Assembly: GCA_963921795.1 (NCBI GenBank)
Contig: OY997641.1
Coordinates: 54,436,450-54,500,449 of the forward strand
Length of the DNA: 64,000 nucleotides
DNA from: Nannobrachium achirus
Lineage: Eukaryota; Chordata; Actinopteri; Myctophiformes; Myctophidae
Reading direction: 5' to 3'
Below the pieces are notes generated by a model. That model had not been told where the DNA came from, made no database searches, and saw only the letters and a program-made list of their open reading frames with translations. Position 1 is the stretch's first letter; every line of letters begins with the position of its first letter. Below, piece after piece: positions 13,215 to 24,622 of the stretch. Position numbers and translations under genes: made by a program.

Positions 13215-14545
13215 CGGAAATTCTGGAAAAAGGCCTTCTATAAGCAGGTTAGAGGCATTTGGGGGTAAAAGTGGGTAACCAGGCCATTTTACATAATTCA
13301 GGGGTGCAGAATCTGAAAAACCTGGTTACCAATCAAAATTTTGAGTTTTTGACCTTCTAATTTGCATAACAAAGTGGCTACCGAATTGTACATTTTGAAC
13401 TATTTATTCAAGCAATATTTCTCTTTCAAAAAACGTTTCATTATTTTATCATATAATCAGGGTTTTGCGAACACCCAGGACAGTTTTTGAGTTGCTTGAT
13501 TCAGTTTATATTTAGATATTTGATATTCATTGTATCAGACACGCCCCCTTCCTATACAAACCCATTGTAACTTCAAACTCCATTTTAACCATGATAGATT
13601 TAATGAAAACACCCATCCTTTTTTCTGGTGACTCCTGACGCCCTCCTAATACGTGAGCAGGTCGTGTTCTTTCGATAACTCCTTTCATTTCTTTTTAATA
13701 ATTTATTTTTTGTATTTATTTATTTTTCATTTTCCCAAATAATTATTAAAAAGAAACTAAAAAAGTTATCGAAAAACACTGCCTGTTCGTGTATTAAGAG
13801 GGCGTCAGGAGTCACCAGAAAAAAAGGATGGGTGTTTTCATTGAATCTATCATGGTTAACTTAAAATGTTTTTGTATTTAAGTGAAATATCTCTTTTAAA
13901 TATAAATAAAACATTTTAACCATGATAGATTCAATGAAAACACCCATTCTTTTTTCTGGTGACTCCTGATGCCCTTCTAATACACGAACAGGTAGTGTTC
14001 TTTCGATAACCTTTTTAGTTTATTTTCTATAATTATTTGGGAAAATGAAAGAAATAAAATACAATTAAGAACTTATTAAAGATAAATGAAAAATGTTATT
14101 GACGAAACATAACCTGCTCACGTATTAGGAGCATATCAGGAGTCACCAGAAAAAAGGACGGGTGTTCTCATTAAATCTATCATGGTTAAAATGGAGTTTG
14201 AAGTTACAATGGGTTTGTATAGGAAGGGGGCGTGTCTGATAAAATGAATATCAAATATCTAAATCTAAACTGAATCAAACAACTCAAAAACTGTCCTGGG
14301 TGTTCCCAAAAGCTTGATTAGACGATAAAATTACTAAAGGTTTTTTGAAAGTGAAATATCCCTTGAAGAAATAGTTTAAAATTGACAATTCTGCAGCTAT
14401 TTTGTTATGCAAATTAGAAGGTCAAAAACTCAAAATTTTGCTTGGTAACCATTTTTTTCAGATTCAGCACCCTTGAATTGTGTAAAATAGACTGGTTCCC
14501 AACTTTTACCCCAACATGCCTCTAACAATCACATTTTTCAGAAAT
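13215..14545. repeat. Giant imperfect palindrome (fold-back element)
   Basis: Sequence from the left edge (GTTAGAGGCATTTGGGGGTA near 13248) reappears inverted up to GCCTCTAAC near 14526, covering about 1.3 kb. The arms share ATCATGGTTAA, AGTCACCAGAAAAA, GTGTTTTCAT and GGAAGGGGGCGTGTCTGA blocks. An additional inverted copy of about 270 bp is nested in the centre (13590-13950). It is related to the palindrome in otopetrin intron 5 (27443-28086). Confidence 0.88.
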
Positions 14546-14930
14546 ACCACTAGACTAACAGGAGAATGAAACATTAATTGAATACATGTTCCAGCCACAT
14601 GGGGGCAGTGAGACACAACAAATGCCTTCACATCAGGCATATCAAGTATTTTTTGTTTTGGCTCCTTGACATTGCAGCAGAAATAACATAAAATAAATAA
14701 AATAACAATAGAAATAGAATCAAACGTACCACAAGATAAAATACAAGACAATAACTCATTCAAGAGACCACACCTCTACTTAAGTTTAACAATGTATTGA
14801 AACGTAATGAGATGAATGTGCAACGTGGAAGAGAAATAGAGACGGAACAGAGAGCGAGAATCGAGGAAGAGCGAGAATTGAGGAGGAAGGAGGAGGTTGT
14901 GGTGGAAGAGGATGAAAAACTTGAAAGCAA

Positions 14931-15842
14931 CACTCTAAAAACTGCTGGGTCAAAAACAACTCAACTTGGGTCATTTTTGATCCAACTCACGGGTCAAATA
15001 GGGACCGATGCCCAGTTTGGTTATTTTAACGCAAGAAATTTGGTTATGAATGTTGACCCATAAATTGGGTCAAATAAATAACCAAATTATTTGTTTAAAA
15101 TGACCCAAGATTGTAGTCAATATAACGCAAGTTTTGGGTTGAGTGGGTTAAATGAATACAACCTACTATTATGCATAGTCTGGAGAATGACAATGCCAAT
15201 ATTATCTGACATTAACATAATATCAGAATGATCTGTTCAAAGTTTAGTAATATCAACATAAAAGTGCATAATTATATATATATATGCAATAATGTTGATA
15301 ATACAACAATCAGAATAGTTTAGAGAAAATAAACAAGAGAATCCCAAAATTACCATGAGTTCTTCTCATTCAGACAAGCTGGGGGAGGGAGCTCAACCCT
15401 AAGCTAGCAGCCAAGCACTTACGGCTATGGTTTAGACTCAAATACTGACAAATCAAATTCAGACATATGACAGTCAGCTTGCAGAGACAGACACATGGAT
15501 ATGACATATTTAGCATGTTTAGCTCCCAAAAGCTTAGAAAATGTCTCTGGAAACCCAGACAAATGCTTTTCCCAGCATGCTTTGCAAACAGGTTTATGGT
15601 GCCTGTCCCCTGATTGGCCCAAAGCTAGACCACTGACCCAAGTATATGTGTTACCACTAACCCCCAAAACGGGTCACCCCCAGATAAATATTACCTACCT
15701 CGAACAACCCTGGAATTGGGTCAAAATAATATCCCAATAACTCAAGGAAGGGTTGTGGCTCTGAGAAATGACCCCAAAATTTGACCTAACACAAATGACC
15801 CATGATTTGGGTCAAGAAATGACCCATGAGTTTTTAGTGTGA
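14931..15842. mobile_element. Inverted-repeat DNA element (CACTCTAAAAACTGCTGGGTC ends)
   Basis: The left end CACTCTAAAAACT is mirrored by AGTTTTTAGTGTG at the right. Both ends continue into GGGTCAAAA/TGACCC-type motifs that recur through the element. This resembles a common non-autonomous fish transposon. An open frame at 14797-15063 that starts in unique sequence and runs into the element is not credible as a gene. Confidence 0.75.
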
Positions 15843-16631
15843 ATGAATAGCAGAAATAGCCGATCTACAAGCGCAGTGCTCACAACCCATGTTTGGTCTG
15901 TAGTGAAGCAGAATAAGCAAGCCAGTCGAGTGTATTTATACTGCTGATTGCAACAAGGATTGGCCTTGGTGAGTGGAGGCAGGTGTAGTGGATACAGGTG
16001 ATTGTGAATAGGGAGTGGCTAATAGGTGAGGGAAGGGTGGTCTCTACTCCTGAACATACTTTGAACACAACTACATTCATAATTTTAGCGGGTGCACAAT
16101 TACATAGTGTGTACATGCACCAAATGCATTTGGATCCCCATCCGGAATCAATGGGGGTACATTTATTATCAAATTATCGTCTTAGTAATGTGACAAAAAA
16201 CAAACAACATTATTGATTTAAGTCTCCATGGCATGAATCAATAGAAAAAAAAATCATTTTGGGGGTGAACTACTCCTTTAATGTTGCGGTACCGCTTGCC
16301 TGACGGTAGCAGCTGAAACAGTCTGGTTGGGATGGCTGCAGTTCTTGATCATTCGACAAGCTTTCTAGACGCACTATCCACAGTACTATCCTGAATGCAA
16401 GGAAGCTCACATCCACTGAGGCTCTAATAGGATGGCGACACCACCCTGTCAGTAGTGTCTCTTTGGCCCTAGTGACAGCTCTTTTGCCCAAGCTCAAGAC
16501 TTGGAAAGAAGATTTTTGGAGCGGTGTGTGAAACACAGCAGCTCCGCTATAGGCAGTAATGTGTGTCTGTCCTCACTAGTACAAGTCTGTCCAGTCAAGT
16601 TTGAAGAGGATCTGCGCATGCACGATTTTAC

Positions 16632-16666
<35 letters not shown>

Positions 16667-17354
16667 AGCAGTTACACAACATTTCGGTACCTATCGAATT
16701 GAGTTCCCCTCCGCCCGGATGCATGGAGGCTGATGGGATTTATGTCTCTTTGAAGTGAGCCGGTTCTCTGGGATCCGTTCCTTTCAAAGAGCCGTTCGGA
16801 ACGGCTCCCTATAGTGCGAACCGGATCCCATCGTTCATTTCAAAGAGCCGCTCAAAGGACTCAATTCGTTCGCGAACGTCCCATCTCTAACATAGACTAC
16901 TGTTCACCGCAGCAGAAGTGGAGTGGAGGAGCAGTCACAGTTACGTGAAACACAAGTGGATTGATTGAATCTAAAACATAGACCTGGAACTGCTTAAATT
17001 CACCGCTCCACTTCGAACCAGGTTTGATTTTTTCTCCTGTGGCTGCCTTATCCCTAACAAGGACGTGGACAAAAAGAAAAAGAACAAACAAACAAACAAA
17101 TACAGAAAGAAAACTGGATTCATCCACAAATATTCATGCTTTTACTAAAACTGTTACTTGCACTTATGCACACTTGCACTTAAGCACAGATAACCAGCTC
17201 AGTGGCCTTTCAGGGTCAGAATGTCTACGCTGAGCCTGCGAGGTCCGGGTTCAACCCAATCATACCAAAAACTAAACCATGTACTATGAATATGGTACCC
17301 AATGCTTGGCACTCAGCATCAAGGGTTGATTTGGGGGTAATGCCATACGACATA
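15843..17354. other. Intergenic, fragments of repeats
   Basis: No gene is seen. A half copy of the hairpin module is at about 15850-15890. A block starting GCGGTACCGCTTGCCTGACGG (16288 on) resembles a dispersed vertebrate repeat. At about 16755-16890 a transposon end with AAAGAGCCGTTC/GAACGGCTC inverted motifs finishes in CGAACGTCCCATCTCTA, an hAT-like terminus. Confidence 0.4.
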
Positions 17355-17362
17355 GTCTAGTC

Positions 17363-17483
17363 CAGGGGTTTTCAAAGTGGGTGACGGGGCACCCTGGGGT
17401 GCCGCGAGATAATTTGATAATATTTGGAATTTATTTGGACACTTAAAAAAAAATCAAACCTCGGTTCGAAGTGGAGCGGTGAA

Positions 17484-17544
<61 letters not shown>

Positions 17545-18101
17545 TTGTGCAGCGCCCCTCCTTTAACTTGTGTGGCCACTCAAGGTATTGCCAGCCATAC
17601 CCAGCCAGCCAGCCACATAGCCAGCCAGCCACAGACATACCTGTCTATTGAGAGCGCTTTCACCGCTCCAAAAATATTTAGTATCATTTTAAACTTGAAG
17701 TACAAAGTTATTTTCAGTCAGTTCTAACCAAAATGGCAATTATCTCAATGTTTTCCTCACAACATAATCACTAAAATATCGTCACTGTCGGGCAGAAACC
17801 TCGCATCTCCAATTTCAAATGTGTACGTCTTTTGGTAAAGCAAAACCTTGCTTCATCATACAAGACTGTCGCACAAAACTAGTGAAAACAGCCGATCTAC
17901 AAGCACACAACGCCTCGCATTTAGTACATTTTATAGATGATAAATAAAAAAACTAACGGTTTTGGACATACAAGGTTTCCACCCGACATCAACGATATGC
18001 TATAAATGGGTGCTGGGAGTGAAAATTATAATGTAGGGGTGCCTCGGATTAAAACAAATATTTATGGGGTGCCCTGAGACAAAAAAGTTTGGGAACCCCT
18101 G
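17363..18101. mobile_element. hAT element (CAGGGGTTTTCAAAG family), copy 1
   Basis: The element starts CAGGGGTTTTCAAAGTGGG and ends TTTGGGAACCCCTG. It is flanked by the perfect 8-bp duplication GTCTAGTC (17355-17362, 18102-18109). Nested inside is a second inverted-repeat element with CGTCACTGTCGGGCAGAAAC ends, and within that a half copy of the window-wide hairpin. A GT microsatellite sits at 17486-17541. Confidence 0.92.
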
Positions 18102-18109
18102 GTCTAGTC

Positions 18110-18296
18110 TAGTGTCATGTCATGTCCAGAGTGGTGTACATCAAGCTGCCTCATGCTACATGGAAACAGGAGATTCCTGACCTTGCTGACCTATGGCATG
18201 TGAACCCTTGGTTCCCAAGGCTACTTATCTTTATCTTTATGTACATAGATAAGTGTTCTTGATGTATATCTGTGTTTACCTTAACACGTATCCCCC

Positions 18297-18346
<50 letters not shown>

Positions 18347-19287
18347 AATGTGACTTTGGGTACTTAGAAAAACACTATAAATTCCAGGTACTATTATTAA
18401 GTTCCTGGAGGAACTTGTGAGTGATCACACGTGATCAGTCTGGCAACGCCAGGCTGCGAGGCTATACCCATTCTGCACATTCCCCATTGCATTTTCCCTG
18501 CCCTGCTTTTTTCTTTGCTTGTGTGTCTTACCTAGCTTCATTGTAACCCTATTATCTCTCTTTTCTTTCCTTGTTGTAATGCTGTGTTTAGTACAGTATT
18601 GCGCAACATGCCTCACCTGTATGAGTCAATTCAACTTAAAATAAAACGCTCTTGTTTCTTTGCTTCCTCGTCATGGTCACAATGACAGAGCACCTTTTGT
18701 TGGTGACGAGTTCTTCCAGCATCCCGGCGGACCACTCCACCACCTGGATGGGTCCCACAGCACTCTCCCAGCAGCGCAGGCTTTCCAGGTAATGATTCCT
18801 ACATTCTGTTTTGTTTTGCCATATTTGTCTGTTTAAATTGATAGAAAAAATATATATAGAGAGGCTTAGGCTAGGCTTGGGCTTGGCTTTTAGTAAAGGT
18901 AAACATTATGCGCACAGTCATCTTCTTAGCCCCGAGAGAGATGTGCGCAACTGCATGCGCATTTACGCACAGCTTGCACAGCAAAGCAGCAGCAGCTGCA
19001 GCATACCTATTTCTATTATATTATTTGCCTATATCATCACTCTCCAGACAAGTGCCAGAATCAGTCAGAATCAAATATTAAAGAATTAATTTTAGTTTTG
19101 CCTCTTAAATATTTAGTATCTACTAATAGTAATTTCATCCACCTGGACCGAACTCAAACCGTATGATATGGCTTTTAAATTTCCTGTATAAATAATTTAC
19201 TTGGGGTGTAAATTTGTAGTATTCATTTAAGAGAATTACTTCTGAGAGAATGTATAAACGGAACCAAAACAGTTAAGTGTTCTGGGT

Positions 19288-19332
<45 letters not shown>

Positions 19333-21181
19333 GACTATTGGAAGTTTGCATAGGAAAAGGTACTGGACAGTTTGATACAAGGTCAACTAAAAAGGATAAA
19401 AACCACATTAAATGGCACAGTAATAATATAATACAATACAACACAACACAGTAGGTATGCATGTCCCAATATAGGATACTGCACGTTGCGTGGCCTATTG
19501 TCACCTCAGGGCCTTTTCCCATGGGAGAAAATCCCTGTACCTGTAGCCTATCCATGTGCACAAACATGTGTAGCCTACACACATTTTTATAGGAGCCAAT
19601 TCATTGCATAGACTTAAGCAGCATCGTGAGCATCATAGGAGAGACATGTAATCTTCCGGATTTTCTCAATTATCTGCAAGGTGGTGATATTTTGACAATT
19701 GCACAATAATTTGGCACAAGCAAGAGCAAACAATTAAAGATAAGATTGCATGTGACAGGCATCGTCTATCTGTGGGCAGTGGGCAGACAGTCCTTGGATT
19801 TTCCTTCATAATCTATCAAGATATTCACACAGAGGGCCGATGATAAAACAACAGAAAAGCTGGGAAAATAATATGAAGCCTAAACAATGATTGGAAATAT
19901 TTGTTAAAGGTGATACAGTGCCATCTAGTGGGTGTTCGTGAAAGTGGAGATGGTGGGTTTATTTGTGTGCTGCAGGTCTTACAGATTGGCCTACTATTTA
20001 TTAATTAATTGATGCATTTATTTATGTATTGTTAATTATCAGATTCATTTTGAATTATGTATACGTTATATATTATTAAGTAACAAAGAAAGAGGGTCAC
20101 ATCTTCAATGTATGCCTCTCACAACTTTTTCTATGATTTATGAGGAGCAAAGAACCTGATGCCCTGAAAACCTTGGTTGTTGTTTTTCTAGATGATTGTG
20201 TTGTTGTGTTGTTTGGCTGCTTGTTTGGTGTCTCCCTGCTGCAGTCTTCCAATGCAGTGTTTAAACATGTAACTATGAAAGCAAGGTGTCAGTAGAGAGT
20301 GTGTCAGTTGGGTCAGGCCTAAATGACTGGATCCCGAGGCTAGGTCAGGCCTAACCTCGTGTCACCAGGCTTTCTCTAGGTCAGCCCTGCATGTTATCCC
20401 CCAAGGGTCTATACTTGGTCCCTTCCTTTTTGCACTCAGTCCACACCTAATCTCTTCACCTGTCTACAAGCTCACAATACATTACATTGCAACGTTTTGT
20501 GAGCTTGTAGATCTAGATAGATTATTTCTTCATTTACACCTTTTAATCAATGGATGGTGTCAGGGCATTCCACATTTTGGTGGCAGTCTGGCAGGGTAGC
20601 AGAATGAGAATTTTCCCAAGCTTGTTCTATATTCTTTTGTGGTACCAGATCATGGTTACTCCCTCTTGTGTTATGGCTATGGGTGTCACTCACTTTGGAG
20701 AAGTAGTTAGTCATTTTCGTCGTGAAAGGTATTGAGGGCACTGCCTCTTTGACTATCTCAAATACAAATCCAGTTGATATTTGCTTAACCCCGTCTTCTA
20801 CCCAGAGCCATCCCAGAATAGCAAAGTATGTTGGAATTAGGTGGGTCATGGGCTTTAGGAATTTAGGCCGAGAAGTAGTCGAATCAGTTTGTTTCTAGAA
20901 TAGATGCATCAGGACACCCATGACATGAAAACATGAGGATGTTTTTTTTTCAAAGGGATGGAGCTTCCTCTACGGAGCAGGCTAGACAAGCAAGACAGGG
21001 CACTGAGTGCCTCAAGCACTTTGGTGAATGGATAATGCAGTTGGGCACCAAACCTCATTGCAATGTCCGCCTAGGTACAGAGTCCCTGCTGCGTGCGTGA
21101 CACATGCGAATGTGATCTATTCTTGAATGTCTCCACTGCACTCTTTTAAGCAGAAATGTCTTAAAATGAGAGGAGCGTTTC
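18110..21181. other. Intergenic, no gene recognised
   Basis: It holds a CA microsatellite (18299-18344), a TTGA tetranucleotide run (about 19287-19331) and a hairpin-module copy at 20463-20515. A stretch at 18420-18790 with an AATAAAA signal could be an old retroelement end but shows no paired repeat. Open frames here show no recognised domains. Confidence 0.35.
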
Positions 21182-21300
21182 CCACCATCACAGCCATTTA
21201 TTCAGCTTCAAGTTTCAAGTTTTATTAGAAAACACCATTGCATAACAGTAGACTGTTAGAGAGCAGCTGGGCGGGTCTGTCTGTTATCCCCAGCTGACGG

Positions 21301-21672
<372 letters not shown>

Positions 21673-21732
21673 ACAGTTGTTGCTCCAGTATGTGTGCTAT
21701 TGTATATTATAAAGTAGCCTACATTGCATAGC

Positions 21733-21912
21733 GTTGCTGTCGGGCAGAAACCTCCTATCTCCAAACTTTAACTTGTTTCTTTCTTTTTACAGCGTCACAC
21801 GAAAGTATCAAAAGTAGCAGAGCTCTACTTTTGCTACTTTGGAATTTGAGTCCTGAAAAGTAGCTGTTTTGGACATATGAGGTTTCCACCCGACATAGAC
21901 GATAAGTAACAG
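21733..21912. mobile_element. Inverted-repeat element with CTGTCGGGCAGAAACC ends
   Basis: The left end GCTGTCGGGCAGAAACCTCC is mirrored at the right by GAGGTTTCCACCCGACA. The same ends occur nested in the hAT copies at 17363-18101 and 61528-62045, and at about 37258-37700 and 54465-54682. It has no coding sequence, and the superfamily was not determined. Confidence 0.7.
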
Positions 21913-22079
21913 TAGTACCGCATATGCACCCTTTGCTATTTACACACAAATGAAAGGATACATGTGTAAAGAGTGTTTGTTTGTTTGTTTTCACTATGAG
22001 ATGCATATCCTGTGAGGCTGTGGACTGGCTATTTAGTCCATATGGGATATATACTACTAACTAGCCAGTTAGTAGTATA

Positions 22080-22470
22080 GCCAGTTTACCATGAGAAACG
22101 TCACAGCTTGTCCGCGTCCGTGTAGACGTCTATAAGGTCTATGGGCAAACCCATAGACCGCAAAAATGTGTCATCTTGATGTCATCCTGCTCTGATGTCA
22201 CTGTGATGTCAGGGGAACCACTCTACCAGAATGGGTTTGCCGCTCTGACATCACGCTCTGGCTTCACTGTGATGTCCCACTAACAGAATCCCTTTTATGC
22301 CCTGTTAGAGAGATCCCTGTGATGGCATGGGGAACACATCCCTTTTATGCCCATATATGGAGATATGGAGATCCCTGTGATGCCAGGGGAACAAATCCCT
22401 TTTATGCCCATATATGGAGATCTCCATATATGATGAGGTCGCTTGTCGCCCTGAGGCGTCTTACTAGTGA
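22080..22470. repeat. Dispersed repeat with CCCATATATGGAGATCC motifs, copy 2
   Basis: This is a paralogue of 7050-7650, with the same GTTTACCATG start region and the same GTCGCCCTGAGGCGTCTTAC edge. The ATCCCTTTTATGCCC / GATCCCTGTGATG unit is repeated about three times in tandem. Confidence 0.6.
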
Positions 22471-22854
22471 CGTGTATATGTGCCAAAACGAATATAGCCT
22501 AAAGCAGCACGGTCTTGATATCACATACAGTACATGTTTAGGGTAAACTTAAATGTGTCATGTGTGTGTATGGGTTGAGAGACCATTCTGTCTCTTTTTT
22601 TCTCAAGTTGAGCCATCTCATGCAGATTTGCACACATGCACATCTTGAAATCACGTACGTTACATGTTTAGGGTAAACTTAAACATGTTATGGTTTGAGG
22701 GACCATTCTGTCTCTCTCATGCAGATTTGCACACACAGGTCTGAAGTTTCATTCCTGAGACAATTGTGGTGTGGTTTGCCACCTTTCAGCTGTGTACTGT
22801 ATACTGTATGTATCCCCACATGCCATTACTGTTCAGTTTCATTTACAATTGACT

Positions 22855-23260
22855 GGTAGGCCTGTCACTGATTACATAATTGTCTAATCACAATTATTTG
22901 AGATAATCACAATTATTTTGCATAATCGCCATAATCATTTCCATGTTGAAAAATGTTGATATATTTTCAAACCTTTTCCAAAAATAGCAGAAATGGCAAA
23001 TCTACAAAGTGACTCAATGTAAGCTTGTCAGCTATTTCTGGCATTTTTACGTAGCCTATTTTTGAAAAGATAACATTATTAAATGTCAGTCATATCTTTA
23101 TTTATTTGTCATATCTTCCCTAAAAGGCAAACAGAAACATATTTTTTATTCATGTTGCCAACGACAAAAACACAATTAAATTGCGATTATTTGTATGATA
23201 AACGTCAACTTAAATGTTGTAATCGTGACTACATGTGACTGTCCAACATGTGTAGCGATG
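22855..23260. repeat. Degenerate AT-rich element with CTGTCACTGATTACATAATTG end
   Basis: It contains several ATAATCACAATTATT-type inverted blocks, a decayed hairpin-module copy (22983-23042) and a GTAATCGTGAC right part. It probably belongs to the group of the TAGGGCTGTCACGATTAT element at 8881-9831. The edges are approximate. Confidence 0.45.
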
Positions 23261-23897
23261 ACACCACAGTGTTCCCCGCATTACAAAGATCAGCGAAAAC
23301 CAGACACTTACAGTTCAAATCACAACCTTTGATCGACTGGAGATAGAAACATAATTGACACAAAGAAGTCATTGTCACACTTTGCACATTACACAGAATA
23401 TTGATTTACGAGCTTACTGGGAAATGGGAAGGCCGTTGCAATCTATTATTGTAACATCATGTTTGATCAAGTGACGAAAACATGCTTCAAAATGTATTTT
23501 CTTTCATTTAAAAACTTCCTTAACAGCTGGTAAATAGAGAGATGAGAGAGAGACTAAAAACTAGGTGGGCTCCTGCATGCCGCGCTAGTATTTTAGCACC
23601 CAGATCTGGGTATTTTCCCCAAGTGTCTGGAAAAATATTATCTGTTGAAATATGTGAGCTCATACTTATACAATGTGTTGTTTAAAATGGTATGGTATAT
23701 GGGAATTGTACAGTAATAATGGGCTTCCAGGAAAGAACGTATTTTGAACTTGCATGCATGGCTACGTGCAAAACACTCTCTGTGTGCATGCATGGCTATA
23801 TACGTGCAAAACACTCTGTGTGTGGTAATAATATGGTGTTATTCATAACCCATATTTCCATTGGTAAACGTGGGTGGGGGCTAACGATCCTCCCGTC

Positions 23898-24478
23898 TCT
23901 TAACCCATATAGGCCTAGAATTATTGAATGCTTTAACCAGTGAAAAATAGCAGATATACAAGCTCACAGTGCGGCACCGAGTGCCACGCTGCGAGCTTGT
24001 AGATCTACTATTTTTTTTAAAGTCGTGAAAATGTGTGCAAATCTTTGAATATATGTATTTTTAAAGCGAACGTTTGTAACTCAAATTTTGCTTCTGGGTG
24101 GTCCCTGGAACTAGATATTTTGAGATGGGGGTCCGTGGCCAAATAAATATCATTTTGGTTCTCAAAATGAAAAGGTTTGAGAACCACTGACATAGTAGTC
24201 TCTCAAGAACAGACTAACTGAGCTCCATTTAAGTGAAAAGGACCTTTTCTTTGACGATGGCCAGCCAGATTGCTGACATAGAAACATAGGGTTTTTCCAA
24301 AAAATCTTAGAAGGATTCAAAAGACACTTATAGAATCGTGTCAAAATTCTAAATTTCATGATTTTTCAAAAATAGCAGATCTACAAGCTCGCAGCGCGGC
24401 ACTCGGTGCCGCGCTGTGAGCTTGTATATCTGCTATTTTTCAATAGTTAAAGCATTCAATAACCCTAGGCCTAAATGG
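23898..24478. mobile_element. Double-hairpin composite element next to otopetrin exon 1
   Basis: The outer inverted ends are AACCCATATAGGCCTAGAAT and ATTGAATGCTTTAAC, mirrored by GTTAAAGCATTCAATAACCC and TAGGCCTAAATGGGTTT. Immediately inside each end is a hairpin (23942-24012 and 24368-24440). The centre carries an hAT-like TTTGAGAACCACTG end and is closely similar to 53223-53811. It finishes only about 145 bp before the otopetrin start codon and so must lie in the gene's promoter or 5' UTR. Confidence 0.8.
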
Positions 24479-24622
24479 GTTTAAATAGAGCTAGAAACAG
24501 CACAAAGATCAATTTTCTTTGGTGAAAAGATCTCACAACAGGCCAGAGACATCGTGTGTTTGAACCCGGGGTACCCCTGCGATTGTTTGACCACAGACGC
24601 TCCGTGTGAACCATGCAGGAAG

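Noticed and set aside
14797-15063. Glu/Arg-rich plus-strand frame of 88 codons
   Set aside because: The first part is low-complexity purine sequence and the second part is inside a transposon with TGACCC repeats.
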